NCBI GenBank assembly: GCA_950022655.1
Contig: OX465579.1
Location: 18,389,088-18,453,087 of the forward strand
From: Alentia gelatinosa
Taxonomy: Eukaryota; Annelida; Polychaeta; Phyllodocida; Polynoidae
DNA: 64,000 nucleotides
Reading direction: 5' to 3'
A program made the translations under genes and the position numbers. Of this stretch, positions 28,401 to 43,400 are shown in pieces (positions within the stretch are counted from its first letter, which is position 1; each line of letters opens with the position of its first letter). A model generated the notes under the pieces. The model was not told where the DNA came from. It did not search any database and saw only the letters and a program-made list of their open reading frames with translations.

Positions 28401-31400
28401 ATGATTTGGATCTGCGTTGCCGTATTCTCCTTGTAGTTGACACTACACAATACTCCTCGCAACCGCTCCGAGTATTGCGTAGTGTAAAGTACAAGGAGAA
28501 TACGGCCACACAGATCGAAATTAAGGTAGTATATTTATTACTCACCTTTCAACTGATTATTAGAAAAATATCTTGTGGATAAAGAGAAATTTGACGCAAG
28601 CGCCGTGCATTGTTTATACAAAATAGTTCCTATAATGCCCGTCAGGTAGCCGAAAAAGCTGTACTCCTAGGAGAATAACTAGGCTAACCGGAATCTACAG
28701 CGTTGTGATCTGTAGGCTCTATAGGCTTAGTATGGAGACTCCGAATTGAGTGGGTAATAAATACCAAGAAACTAACGTTTTCTGGATCGGGAAATCGGCC
28801 TCTATGAAAGTTCCCAGAATCGGCCACCACCGTGAGGACGTCATTATGTTCATAATGGTATCATTACATACAGATATAATGATATCATTTCCATAACACG
28901 ACATCATTTCTATAAGGTCACATTATAGTTTATGGCTTAGTCACTACCCTTTAGATATGCCCAATTGAAGATAGTAACATGTAGTAACCTTGTTCAAGTC
29001 TTTGATTAGGGAGAATCATTAAAAGTGATTCAACAAAATTAGGATGAATTTTCCCCTGACTGGCCTTGTCTCAGTGCGAGGAAGGGTAGGGTAGGTGGAT
29101 GGAGGGGCCCAGGGTCTGAAGTCAGTCTAGTAGTAACCTGACACAGCATGCCAATGTTCCGCTTCCAATGGCGCACACCTAACCAGCTGAGATGCGAATA
29201 TCATATTGCTGTACGTTGCATTACCTCATAGCAACAGCCATGCTCATACCATTTAATCTATGAGATGAGAGGACAAGCTGGAACTCCGAAGTCCCGTATT
29301 ACGGAGGAATTGAGCAGCTCACTACCCTAGACACCACACACCAAAGTCGCACCCTAAATGGCTGGTTCCACCAGCACATGGATGTACTGTGTTTTATTAT
29401 CCACCTAATACAAAGTGTCCATAGAAAAGGCAAAGGGAGTTTGTATGGACATATCCGGAGCATACGGATATGTTGTATGCTACGGGTGGCGCATACGGAA
29501 AAATAGGGCATAACTAAAATGAACTAATATTGACATACCACTTGCCCAGAAAAGGTGGATGATAAATACAATATAGACTGGTTTCAGATAAAAGCAGTTG
29601 TATGCTCCTCGGAGTTGCCTCTGAGCAATTTCCTCGCATACGCACGGATATTACTACGCGTCAAATCCTCGGAGCATACGGCCGCTTATATCTGAAACCA
29701 GTCAATATTGTGTATATATCTTGGTATGTCTTGTTATATCATACAGTATCGCGATATGTCTTACCTCCATTGCCGCAACTTGTCATGCATGATGATTTTT
29801 TCACAATGATGTCTGTATATTTTGGTGCTCCCCCACCACAACGCCTCACAATCTATTTATTGCCTGGCACATCGTGGCATACCACGACTTATCGCTGCAA
29901 GAATTGCGAAGGTGCACACTTGTAACAATGCTTCATTGCAAAAATGCACACAATTACTCAGAACCTAGCAACACTTAGCAAGTCAACCATAGTGTGGCAA
30001 ATATTGCTTTGTCTTGTTTTCTGGTGGATGAGCCCCTTAAAGGAGCGGTTCCCTCGGGCTGAATTCTCAGCCAAAATATGTTTCTGACAGTGTCTCATTT
30101 ATTATTCGTGTACCATGGGTATAATTGAAGACCATAACCTGTTGGGATCCGTGCCGTCAGTCGCCGTCGGCCGCACTGTTCCATTATGCTTTGGATACCC
30201 GAAGTGCACCGATTCTAGTACATACGTTGTCCGCTAGATTTTTCACTGGTGGTGACCTCAGGTATCCAATTGCAACAACTGTGACATTGACCCCTGGCAT
30301 GTTTACTTAAACTGATTATTTCACGGTAGGTGCGTTTTGGGGTGAATGCAGGTTGTGTATCATGATTATCTTGATAAAGAATAGGATAATATCTGAAACC
30401 ATGCAATATTACAGTATACAGTGCCAGATTGCAATCGGATGAAGTCAGGGATTCCTTACATTTTCGGGTAATATCTGCGGAGTGTCAGAATCAAAACAGG
30501 CAATACCAGATACTGCCAGGATGAGGTTTTTAGGCCTGTTTTCACCAATAATTAGCAAAAGATTGTTGCCGATTCTGCCAGGCCCAGGCCAATTATCACA
30601 GAATGGCAGTCGGCTAGATCGAACAGGCTTTAGGCTGCTGCCTTTACCATAACTGTTCTTTGTAGACGACACAGTCCAGATGTTATTTCGCTGCATCGGG
30701 TTTTTTTTAAGAGAAAACATTACAGGGCAGTCTGCTAGTTGCAGGTTTTTTGTGCCTTCTTGAGAATAGTTACAATTTTTCTCAGGCAACCATACCAGTC
30801 TAGTGTTTATTTAGTTTGCAAGATGATGCGATGAGATGAGATACATGCGCAACATTATCCGCTGGGTTTTGAGTTGTTAGGTCATTACCTCGTCACTCAA
30901 AACTTTACTCTTCATTCATGCAAATTTCTTAAACGTATACATCGAGATTGAGTCCTGAATTTCAAGAGGTAGATTGTTCCAATATAACATCCCCTCATAT
31001 TATAAGGGTTTCTCCTCGGTCTTTTTAGCTTAATAATTCTCTTTGTCCCCTACTTTTCGGGTTTGTTTCCTTTTTTTTTCTAGTTTTAGCATATCGTCGC
31101 ATGTACACCATCTTGAGGTAGATACGTCTCATTTCTAGGTGAACTGTCGCGGTAAATGCTTACCATTGGTCACCTTTGGATTGGGTTTTAAGCTGTGAGA
31201 ATAACTAATGAAGTGTCGTGTTACATTAACCGAGGAAGTCATAAATACCGCTTCAGGCGTTGCTATGCCAACGGCGTGATCATTTTTCATGCGCCGTTCT
31301 GAAACGTCGAGAGCGCACTTTGTGGACTTTGAATACTCTGAAGCAATCGCGAATCACCGTAAACCATAGAGAGGATGAAGGAATTCTGTATTTATAGAGA

Positions 31401-34400
31401 CAGCAACACACTCGTCATACCTCACTACTTGTCTTCTATATGAACTTAGCATTACCTACTTTATATATAAAAATGCACGATTTCGACAGGATATGCTTGG
31501 AGTTGTTCCCCCACATAGAGACAGATAGCTGCAAACCTGTCCATGGAGATTGATTACTACCAGTTTGAGATTCTCATGTGCAGAACAACTTTAACCTGCT
31601 CTCTTTTTTTTGTAGGTCTTCACTCAGATTTGCTTTTTCAATTATCATTTAATTTTAGTAACATTGAAAACAAAATTTAATGATGTAGTTTACTGTCTCC
31701 TTACTCTGAGACACGTCATGTGACAGCTTCTGCCATTTTAAAATGGCGCAAGATGCGCTGGTACCCATACCATGCTGAAATCATACATTAGGATGCTTAT
31801 CATAGCAGGGCCACCACCACCGATTTGAAATTTCATGATCTGCCATGACCCCTAGCGTTTGCTCTGGAGACAAGACTGAAGCGTGTAACACTTCGGCCAA
31901 CATCCACCAGATAGAGCGTTCATAGGCTCTAGCGACTAAGTCGCTAGTCCATCATATACATGTACAAAGTCCCCATTGAGAATGGATTTTTTTTTTTATA
32001 GTTTTATTCCCACCAGTTCTGCTACAAAGAGCAGTTCTTCAACTGGTAGTTCGTTGGAAGCACAATACATCGAGACCACCAAAAAAAGTACTCATTATAA
32101 AATCTATAGTAGAACTCGGTAGACCACTACCCATTGTTTAAAACCGTGTTTTATTATATACCTGTGGACGAAAGTCCCGCATGGAAGTAAGTATCAGATA
32201 TCATATCTAGATGCCGAAATTCAAGGTACGGGCACCTTAAAGCTTTGGTATACGAGAAAATGGTTCCTTTGTACTAGATCAAATAAATAATCTCTTTGTA
32301 ATATGAAGCAAATTAATAGTAAATACAATAAACGATGGTTTTGTAGGCAGGCGGCTCTGTAAACCACGGTGACGGAATAAACTGGCTGACGCTCGTGTAT
32401 TACTACGCGTCAAGCCACTTGTGGTTTACGGCCGCCTGTCCACAAAACCATCGATTATTGTCGTTTTTACAAGAAGGCAAATATGTATTTCCAATATACC
32501 GTAACACTCATATGACAGAGTACATCGTAAATTAATACATGGATTTTTTTCCTTAAACACCAAAGTAGATCGAACACATTCCTGAATGACTTTATCTATG
32601 AGATAAGAGGCGACTTATGTCGGCGCTATTTTGAAATGTGCGATAATCAAAGACATGTTTCCCGCGGACGTTATCTTTGATTCCGGAAGTGTCCTCGCAG
32701 ACGCAGATAGTGGGACTAATTACCGACTCGTTGAGATTAATACGCGCGGGGACGCGGGGATCGGGTTCCACAGTCAGGGGCAGTTTTAAAGGCTTATATC
32801 CGACGATACACAGTGGCGCCACCCGGTGATTTTTAAATATTGTCAATTATCAGTTAAGACTGGATTCTTGGGATTTATTCTAATTCTAAATGGGTAAATT
32901 TAATGTTTTGGCCAGTTTATCCAATTCTATTAGGTATTGTGGGCTAATTTACATTTGCTTGATTTACATAGGAAACATGCTGTAAAAAATATGTTTTTCT
33001 TCAATTCTTAAAAAAAACAAGACGGTTATCTATGGTCTTTAAAACTTAAATATGTAGTAGGTGTAAAATACTACATATCTAAGTTTTAAAAAGGCCTATC
33101 GGACAATTTAGCTTCAAAATTAAAACACTGGAAATTGAATATGATGATCTCCAAGTGTTATAGAACCCATATCTAACTTAAAAGTTGGGGATCACCGTGC
33201 TAGTTTTTGTATCTAGAGATCAATAATTCGATTATTTTATAATTTAATACATAGAAGTTCTAATGCGTTTTTTCACATAGTAAAAAACCCATTTCACTTT
33301 CCTCAGACTTTCACAAAATATAGTACATGTATAGTACTACATATCTATCTTTTTCCAAATCATAGGTCACCATCCTTGTTTTTGGAAGGATTGAAGAAAA
33401 CTATATTTTTCAGTACATTTCTTTTATAAATTAGTTAAATGCAAATTGGCACAATTAACCTTTTTGGTTAGATCAAACTCGATGATATGTTATAGATCAG
33501 TCACTTCGTATTATAGTAACTCAAAGAACTCGTTCGAATTTATATTTGTATCTTTATGAAAATTACCAGGTGGTGCCACTGTGTATTGTCCAATATGCCT
33601 TTAATCGTGCTTCTAGCAATGGGCGTCTGAAATGATGACCTCAGATATAAGGTGATATGGCCGTGACGTCACTCGATACTCTGCACCGAGTTCTGTCAGA
33701 TTCATCGGCACTCTCCTACCAGATCTTTCATGGCACTAGCGCTTGCTAATCTCTGCCTCAACCCAACGCTGGTTCCCTGGTATCTAAATAAGGACAGGGG
33801 AACCAGCTAAAATTTCAGATTCAAAACAAGGCAACTGTCAAAAGTTTTGAAATTCAAAGAACTCATATACTATGAGTTGTGAAATGTGGGAATTGTTAAA
33901 TGAGCTTAATAGACAATCCTGCTGTTTTGTTTTCAGTTCTTAACCACTTTATTAAGTGAATCCACAGTTGATTAGTGTGCACATGTGTCATGTTTACAAA
34001 ACAAAACCCAATAACACATGAGGTGCTATCCACTGTAAAAAGTAATCCCAGAGATTCTATCTGGTTTTATACAAATGGTAACAGAAATTAGTGTATATTA
34101 TTTACCAAATAAACATGTTCATCTCTATTTAAAAGTAGAACACAAAATAACACCCAAATCGCTGAGAATTAAGGATATTTGAAAAAAACTGGCGGATGGG
34201 ACAGATTCTGTCCCAAACAGGCAGGTAGGGGCAGAGATACAAGCGGCCACAGGAAGTAGAGCGCAGGATATCTGCTAGGAGAGTGGTTTATCGGGTTTAA
34301 CATTGCTACTCTTCTCTGATATCAATACACGCTGGTGTAACGTACCCATAATGATCACTCGAGATGTATCCAGCCCTAATCTCAATTAAGATAGCAGAGA

Positions 34401-37400
34401 ATGGCCCTGACGGGTCGCTCTCGCTACACACAGCAAAAAATGTGTTAAATGACTATAGGAATTCAAGGATTTTATATGGCTAATATAATGGTACATTTTT
34501 GTCAACAGTTTTTAGTGGAGATTGCTTTTGCTGTTGCATAATAAATATTTTTCATACAAGTGTATATACAGTTGGTAGCACCTTTTCTATCTTCCATGCG
34601 GAATATAAGTTTTATAGATAATATTTCAGATATCTTTTCATTTACGCTTGTATTCTCGTAAAGTTTTTCAGATACATATTTTACGGAGTTCTCTTCAAAT
34701 TTATTTCTGATACACCCAGTATTTGGCATTCTGTGAGAAAATGCTTTACATCTTGTACTTTTTTGTACACTTTTCACACCGAGGCGGGACTGGTTTCCTC
34801 TATCGCGAGGGTCGCTCATTGGATTCATCCTTATTTAAAAGTGATTAGATTAACATCGCATACCCTGTGTATCCCAATTATGATACTATTTTTGGTGATT
34901 TTCAAGCCAGATATCACTGAATTATTTTGGGATTTTTTTTTATCAAAGAAAGAAGTGAATTAGAAACGGTTTGGATGTCTGTGAAATCAGTGCCGATTTA
35001 TTTGAATGGAATGTGTCTATATTTTTTGGCCTATAGAAATAGACAATACACGATGGTTTGTGAATAGGCGGACGTATACTTCGAGAGGTTTTCGCGTCGT
35101 AATACACGAGCGCTAACGCAACCTCGAGTGGTTTACAGAGCCGCCTGTCTACAAAACCATCGTTTGTTGTATTTATTATCTATGTTTTCGAATAAATTAA
35201 ACCCAGTAGTTGCCATACTAAAGAGTATAACAATAGGGACTATTTCTTTGCACTATAGCACACAGGGACTATTTTCCCGTATACCATGGCTTTGAGGCTA
35301 TATTCCACAGATTTGAATCCGTATACCACAGTTATGGTATCTGACAGGTTTTATATAATGGGTCGTGGTTTACTGAGTCCCCATACATTTTCAACAGGGT
35401 CTTTGTAAACGATGGATAACAATACAATCTAAATTACAGCCGCCACAGTGGTAATGAAAGTGGTATGAATGTAGGCCTAGCATAATGCGCAGCCTTTGAA
35501 TATATTATTGCATTATTTAAAAAAAATGAATTAACCAATTCCTAAAATATTAATTTACATGCTCTCGTTCAATGACAAAGCAATAACAGCAACGTGTTGT
35601 TCATATAACAATTTTGTTATAATAGAGTTTTGACCTACATCAAGTATTGACTGAACAGCCTTTCACGTAGATTATCCGTAGAGCCGATCCTGGCCTCTAA
35701 GGTTTGGACGAAGACGCCCATAGCCTTTGAATAAATACCCTCTTAGGATAACCACCTTGCATATCAATACTGACATGCCCTATATACGGTACCGGCAGTG
35801 CGTGTGATTAAAAACGGCCCCTGACAGTTAGTGATATTACATGGAAACAGGGTTACTGTGGCTGTTACGTGATAAATACTTGGTGAAATTGACGTTAAGA
35901 TGAACCTCTGCCTGCGACATCGGTCCATTTCAGTATGACCGTTTTCGTAGTATCATATGGAAACTGGCTCACTGTTTTTGTACATCAAAAAATACGCGAT
36001 GAAATTATTGAGCAGAGGGATGTACGCGATCAATAATTTTACCAAGTATTTTGACGTACGAAGACAGTCAGCCTGTTTTCGTATTATTATATACCTAAAA
36101 CTGTCGAAATATTACCTAGTCACGTTATCAAATACTCCGTACGCCACAGTGTGGCGTACGGGTTTAAATACGGCATGGGTAGGAGCGGGAAGTTTACGCA
36201 GTTGTTACAGCCATAGGTATATGATAATACATACTTTAATTAGCCATTTTCTACCTCTGCTTTTGAACTATTTTTTTGGTTTCGCCGCCGTTCTTTCAAA
36301 GACGCCACGTACAACCACGTACGTCACGTACATACCCCGTACGCCACATACGTGTTGTACAGCCATAAATACGACATGAGTAGGAGCGGGCGGTATACGT
36401 AGGACATGCGACCACGGATATATGATAATATTGATTGTATAACGTTGATCTTCCCCTGTGTGGCATTATAGACTGCAATATCGAATACGTATCTGCTACC
36501 CAAGTACTGTGGCAAGTACACCCCCAATACATGAATTTTGAAACAGATAGCTTTATTGCACGTTTTAAGAATAAAATGGTTTGACTGGGCTGCAACGCGA
36601 CTGGCGAGTGAGTGACCGATTTGTGTGGGGATTTCGGCGAATTTCGCGTGGAATTTCGCTTGTGTGTTACAGAACTTGACCGTTGTTGGTTGTGGGTGGT
36701 CAGATGACCCTGATCCGGTGTTTCCTCTGGCTGAGAGACTGACGTCTCCATAATTAAACTCGCAGAGAGTTGACGGGAGAAAATCCAACTCGAAAGATAA
36801 AATTTACACCAAAATGTTTTAAGAATAAAATCTCTACTTTCAATCTCATCCCTGCAAAATGATTTGCTTGGCTTTCTGCAGCACTGGTACCATCCAGCTG
36901 CTCTTCTTATATTTTTTCATATTTGTTTTTTGTTCACTTCAAAGCTCTTCCAGTGAATACATGTCTGATTTTAATGTAGGACAAGTTATTTTGTGTCGGA
37001 ACGAAAGTAGGATAAAAAAAAATCTGATACATATGGGTGGTTATTTGGCATCGTGTACCCCAAATATAGTTCCCCAATATCCTCTGTTTCCATTTACTGT
37101 ACAGGGACCTTGCTCAACTAACAGACTTTATTCTATGTCGTTTGTACATACACGTGCGATATTTATTAGTAGAATCTTATGAAGATGCTGCTTTTGAACA
37201 CTTATGGTATTTAGGTATATATTCAAATTTGTATTTCCAGTTTATTTAGTAGACGACAGTTTACCACGCAATATGAGACTTGTTCAAGTAAAGTTAAAAA
37301 CTGGTATTGGTGATAGCAGGATGAAGTAGAGATATGCCATATTATGTACATGGTATGGCATATTATCAGGAGTCCTATGTATAACTGATTATAGGTATAC

Positions 37401-40400
37401 ACCATAGAGTTCACGTATCGCAGACGCATTCGCTTGGTCGCCTTAGTGGATTTGGCGCTTCAGTCGCAACGCATTCTGAGATATTTGAACTTATTCGGAT
37501 AGTCATAGTATGTTTATTTGCATGCCTTGACAGAATATAAGCGATCTCAGTTGCAACACAATCTGGGATTTACTAATTTACATCAGTAGCACAATCGGCA
37601 ATCTTGGCGGTCAAGTGTCATGAGGGGGAAGGAGGAAGGTGCATGGGGCAGCTCAGTCGCAAACACAATCTGAGCAGTTGTTTGATTAGTCTAGGAAACA
37701 TTTATGGTATTATTTTTGTTTTAACGGTATTTAGTTCATTTCTTTTTGTATAATCGGACTTCAAGCTATTTCAGATCGTAATCCCTGTAACGAAGAAGCT
37801 ACTTTCAGACACTGATCCTTTTAGTGGTGGGAGAAACAGTCGGATCCCCTCATTTCTTCTAGTAGGCAAGTCATGTTGATCTACTAGATTGGGTTCATCT
37901 AGGAGGGTGAATGTATAGGAAAGCAAGTGTATCTTTCTGCGATTTTGGAGGGTACATATCTTTGGGTAGTTGGTGGGTCTCATTAGTCGATAGAGGTTGT
38001 TCAGGAACAAGTTTGATATTACGGCAAATTCGGAGGGATTTATTTTGCAGAAATTGAAATAACTACTAATTTTTTTATGATTCATGTAAAACTTAACGTT
38101 TCGATGTAATTAATATATCTCCGTCATTTTATTCACTTTCAAACGTTATACTTCAACATGGCCATTTATTGGTCAGAGTACACAGAGGATAACTTAGACG
38201 GGCCTCAGTCCCTGTGCTACATGGTGTAATGTATTTCATATTGATTCATTCTAATAATTTAACGAATGCTCATAGGACGTGAGCAAGTCTAAGGATATCC
38301 ATACACTCTGTGAATCGCATGCTAAGGTTTGCACGCTCTGGTTTACTTGCTTACTTGTTCTCACTTTGTATGGAGGCCCAATTGCATATCTAATATGAAT
38401 GGCTAAATAGAAAACAAATATATGAATCACTGGTATTTTTTACACTGCTTTCCCTCAGTTCCTGAATGTATCGCTAGCGATATCTACGCAGTTTACATAG
38501 CTCCCCGTGGCGCCATCTAGAGGCTATCTCGGTCGCTTTTGTGTATAGATTACAGAACAGACTTGCTCAAGTCTTTGATTATGGGCATAATTAAGAAATA
38601 AAACTATTTGAAACATTTGAGCTTTCCCTAACGTCTGACAGGCCCAGGAATCAAAGCCTGTTTCACAGGGAGGAGGGCTGAGGTAGGTAGAGGGGTAGCC
38701 ATAGGATGCAGGGACTGAAGCCAGTCTAATTCCAGAATTCTGTGTTGCCTTCCTAATCCGACTGCCACATCAGACAGGAAACAGACTATTAGAATCGTTT
38801 CAATATCTCTCATTTAAACTATCTGGTTGTATCTCAGTTGTGATATCCTAATCCTGTAAGTGTAATTGAACAAATTAAACGTTAAACTACCCAAACAAAC
38901 AGTCTTGATCCTATAATGAGAGGCTAGTCTGCTGTTATTTTATTATTTAGTCTCCAAATAGATGGTAGCGTGGATTCCACTCTCCCAGCAGATGTTTCCC
39001 AGCGCAAGTGTCCACAGGATCTATGCTAGGAGAGTGTGTGGATTCATCAGTGGTTTTATTAGTTGTCCTGTCAGCAGTTTGCATTCAACGAAGACTGAAA
39101 TGAAGCTAAAACAGACAGATGCGTCATATTGTGCAGCCTCAGTGCTATTCACGTGGACCCTATCTCATAGTCCTATTGTTGTTGTTATCACACCCACGCG
39201 ACAACGGTGTAAAGTGCTGCCTCGTGATATCAGCTGAACAGATACGGAGATAATACTAAATACATGTATTGTAATTAGCCGATTATTATCCAAATACTCC
39301 ATAGAAAATGCATAGGAACTCGGTAAACCACGACCCGTCATATAAAACCTGCCAGATACCATAACTGTAGTGTAGGGATTATACGGATACACATCCGTGG
39401 TATACGGTTTCAACGCCATGGTATACGAGAAAATAGTCCCTATATGCTATAGAGCAAAGAAATAACCCCTATTGTTATATTCCTTAACATGGCAATTCAT
39501 AGGTTTGATTTATTCGAAAACATGGATAATAAATGTAACAAACGATGGCTTACTGGAAACTGCTCTGTAAACCACTCGAGGTTGACCTCGTAATGCACTC
39601 GCTAGCGCTCGTGTAGTACTACGCATCAACCTCACGTGGTTTACGGCCGCCTGTCCACAAACCCATCGTTTATTGTCTATGTCCATAGCCCAGACTGCCA
39701 CAAATGCTGCATCAGAGGGTAAATGTTAGGATGGTGTCGCTTTCCGTTTCTAAACAGTAGCGGAATCGATAGGGAATGTGTTTGTTCTCCTAGACCCACA
39801 GAGTAGGTTAGTTTGATGATAGCTTTGCCTAAAGCCCATAAGACATAGATATCTTGAGTAGGTGTTCATTTGTGGCAAATTAACTACTGCGACCAGTATG
39901 AAAACGGTTGCCGCCTAGCGAGAAATAGGAAATTTAAGTTTAGCCTCTGGTATAAATACAAAATATTGACTGGTTTCAGATATACACGCGGTCGTATACT
40001 CAGATGAGTTGACGCGTTGTGGATTGCGCAGAGTCAACTCCAAGGAGCATACAACCGCCTTTATCTTAAACCAGTCTGTATTGTATTTATTATCCACCTT
40101 ATCCTGACAAGTGGCATACCGATATTAGTTCGTTTAGGTACACACTATTATTTTAGAACGCCCTATTTTCCCCGTATGCGCAATTTATTGGAACCTGGAG
40201 CATACAACATATCTGTATGTTCCGGCTATGATGAAACACACTCCCTATTTATTTTCAATGGACACTTTGTATTAGATGGATATACTTATATGCTCCGGCT
40301 ATGGTGATACACACTCCCTATATGTTTTCTATGGACACTTTATATTGGTGGATAATGAATTATTGATTGACTATTCGGTAATGTATCTATTGTGTGAAGG

Positions 40401-43400
40401 ACTAGCAGGGTCTGATTACTCAGAAAGGAAAGACCACCCAATATATAGAATATATGGATAGATAATTAATTCAGGGCTGCCGGCTTTATTCATACCACGG
40501 TCCTCAGCCATGCATCGTTTGTTTGAAATGCATTTTGGTTAATAGATAAATTCATACAAGATGAATGGCCTTTCGAAATGGTTTACCTTTACCTCACCTA
40601 TCCGCTTGCGGTTTATGAATTCAAGAATCCGATACAAATAACGTATGAAGTGTTTATTCTTCAGGCTATTGAATATGCCCTTTTGTCCGTAGAAGAAAGA
40701 AGTGCGATCTACGTTTTGCCAATATTTGCATGTGACGCCGCACAACACAAAATATTTTACTTTCCATTGGTTAAACTTGATCATGACCATAGCTTGTGGA
40801 TGCTTTGCCTTGATACATAGACCACCATTAGGGTATAAAGTGCTGGTTCCACCCACAGATGCATATGCAGTGTTATATCGTGGTATATCTAAAGCCCATA
40901 AGACAGCGACATTTTCCACAGATTGTCCCCGATCCGATCACCGATTATAATCGGGAACAAGAATGTCGCTGTCTTATACCCTTTGCCGATCACACTTCTC
41001 CACTTTATGACCTTGTGCAGCGACCCGATTGAGAGCCGCCGGGAGCCGAGCCGGGGTGAGCCACGGGCGCTGGTATGGATTCATAGAAAATAATTCAAAG
41101 TAACTTTGGATCCAATTAAGATATTCGGAAACACTTTTCAGATTCATTATCACCTCTGACCCCCCTACAAATCGGTATAAGGCACTTGTAAATCGGACTA
41201 GGGGATAGGTAGCATCGATGTTCAAATGGCCTTCTCAGAATCGGGAACAGTCGGTGAAGTGCGTACAGCGACACGATTATGGTCAGGCAGAGTCGGTCAT
41301 TACCCCCACGCTAGTAAATCGGGTCTGTGAAGTGCGTACAGCGACCCGATTCTGACCGACCCGACGGATTCGTCGGGCAAAGGTGTGATCCGGGACAATG
41401 GTCGGATCGCTGTCTTATAGGCTTTACAGTGCTGCGATACGTCGCGCGCGATGATATGTCTGTTTTTCGCGATGCTGTGTGTACATTTTAGCACTCCACC
41501 ACCAGGACACCTTGCGATCTATTGCCGACAAACTAAGGCATATCGCCATCTATCGTGGCAAAATCATGGCAAAGGTGCTTAACCAAACCGATGGTTTGCG
41601 GCAAATATGCACACAATCATTCTTAACCTAGCAAGATTTAGCAAGACAACCAAATCATGATAAATCTTGCTAAATCTTATGTGTTGGTAAAACCACCATT
41701 TTATCCAATGAAATCAGAACCCGACCTTAACCATTAAGATCGCTCCAGCGCTCACCGATTTGATAATGAGTTATGGCGAACTTCTAATCCTTCAATGTTT
41801 TGATAATTTTCTTAAGCAAAACCAAAAATACGACAGCACAGCCTCAAGTTTTAACAGCAAGGCGGATGATTGTGCGGGGAGGGGGGGGGGTAGTAGTTGC
41901 AGATGAAGGATATTGAGTCCCTATCAATAGGATATTGAGTACTTATTGTTATATACCTGTGTGCGAAAGTCTATTATACTGCCCGCTGCTAAGGGTGCAG
42001 TAATAATAATGTTGGTGCCCGCTGTGACTGCGACTTTGAAGTCATTAAAAGGCGGGTTTATTTTAATTGTTTCAAGGTATATAATATTGAGTAAACGTCC
42101 TTACTGTATACGAAACAGTTCTCGTTCTCGGTCAGTCATCAATTTTATACTTCCTTCCACCTATGGCACCAACCAGTCGGACGATTGACCCCGAACGGGA
42201 ACCGTTTCATCCACAGTAAGAAAATTTCCTGATATTAATAGGATGTGAATTGGGTATTGTTTTCCAAGATGGCGGCGGGTTGCGTTTTGGCAGACGCTGC
42301 TCCGTGGCAGAGTGCGTGCGTGCGTGTGGTAATTCCGTCCCTCAATTCGGTCCCGTACTTCTCCTTACAGGTGCGATCAATATAAAGGCGGCCTCTTTGA
42401 CCACCGGCAACGGAGCCGCTCTCAAGACGCCAGGTGGCGCCCCGGTGCAGGCAGCTACCACCGTCGTGCGAGGTGAGTAACTGGGACGCTCACTGCGAGC
42501 GGCTCGGCCGGTCATAGGGGGGTATACAAAGAATTGTTTGACCATCCCCCTCCCCTCTCAATCTTATACGTAATAGAACAAAGAAGGAGCATACGCAAAA
42601 TTACTGACATCTCTGACTCCAACCAGCACCACCCACTTTCTTGGCTAAACAGATAGGGGCCATCTATAAAGTATGTATGCACTGAGCGGGGGGGGAGGGT
42701 AAAAACATTTTGCGTATACTCCTTCTTTGTTCCAATCCGTACAAAATTGAGAGGGGTGGGGGTCAAATTTTTCAGAAGTTGGGGGTAACCGGGGCGCTCT
42801 TTTAATATATACAGGGGTGAGATAAAAACAGAAAGCGACTCGTTTTATTTGAACGCTACGCGATATTTACTCCACATCAAACTAGATGACTTGATGACTT
42901 GACCAAATCTTGTTGTTTTTTCTTCTTTATTCTAGACATGATAACAGTGATATTACTTATATAAATACTGCGGGACACTTTAGGTGTAACTAATTTTATC
43001 TAAAGTGGGATTTACACGGTGGGACAAATGGACCTGAGACTGGTGTATTGCACACCTTTGCACCAGTCGGCTACTATTTCCAACTGGGTACAAAGCTTCA
43101 CCAATTGGGGTTTCTACAGTCTCAGGGTAACATGGCGGATTCAATTCACATGGAAAGACTTTCCAGGTACAAAGTCTCACCTCTACACCCCTAAACACGG
43201 TACACACGGTACACAGTTGCCGACTCAGGGCACTTCCCCATGTGAATAGGTATAATTTAGGACCACTGAGACTGGGAGAGAAGGTGTGAAGTACATTTGT
43301 CTCACCAAAACGTCCATCTAAATTTCAAACCTGTTTGAAGTCAAAATCTCATGAGATTCTGTTCCTTGTTAGAGGTGATTGTTGCCGACAATTCCGAAGA

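Larger units (their letters stand above)
1484..42370 (+). other. L3MBTL: Intron 1 (about 41 kb), repeat-filled
   Basis: Donor GTAAGT and acceptor TTCTCCTTACAG bound the largest intron of the gene. I found no convincing coding exon inside it on either strand. About half is covered by the repeat families listed separately; the rest is AT-rich sequence with scattered homopolymers. A CpG-rich block at about 12085-12600 may be an internal promoter. Long first introns with regulatory content are usual for chromatin regulators, but no specific enhancer can be called from sequence alone. Confidence 0.6.

Noticed and set aside
36296..36788. Two minus-strand frames of about 150 codons in different phases
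   Set aside because: They overlap each other and short GTACGCCAC hairpins; no conserved motif is seen in either.
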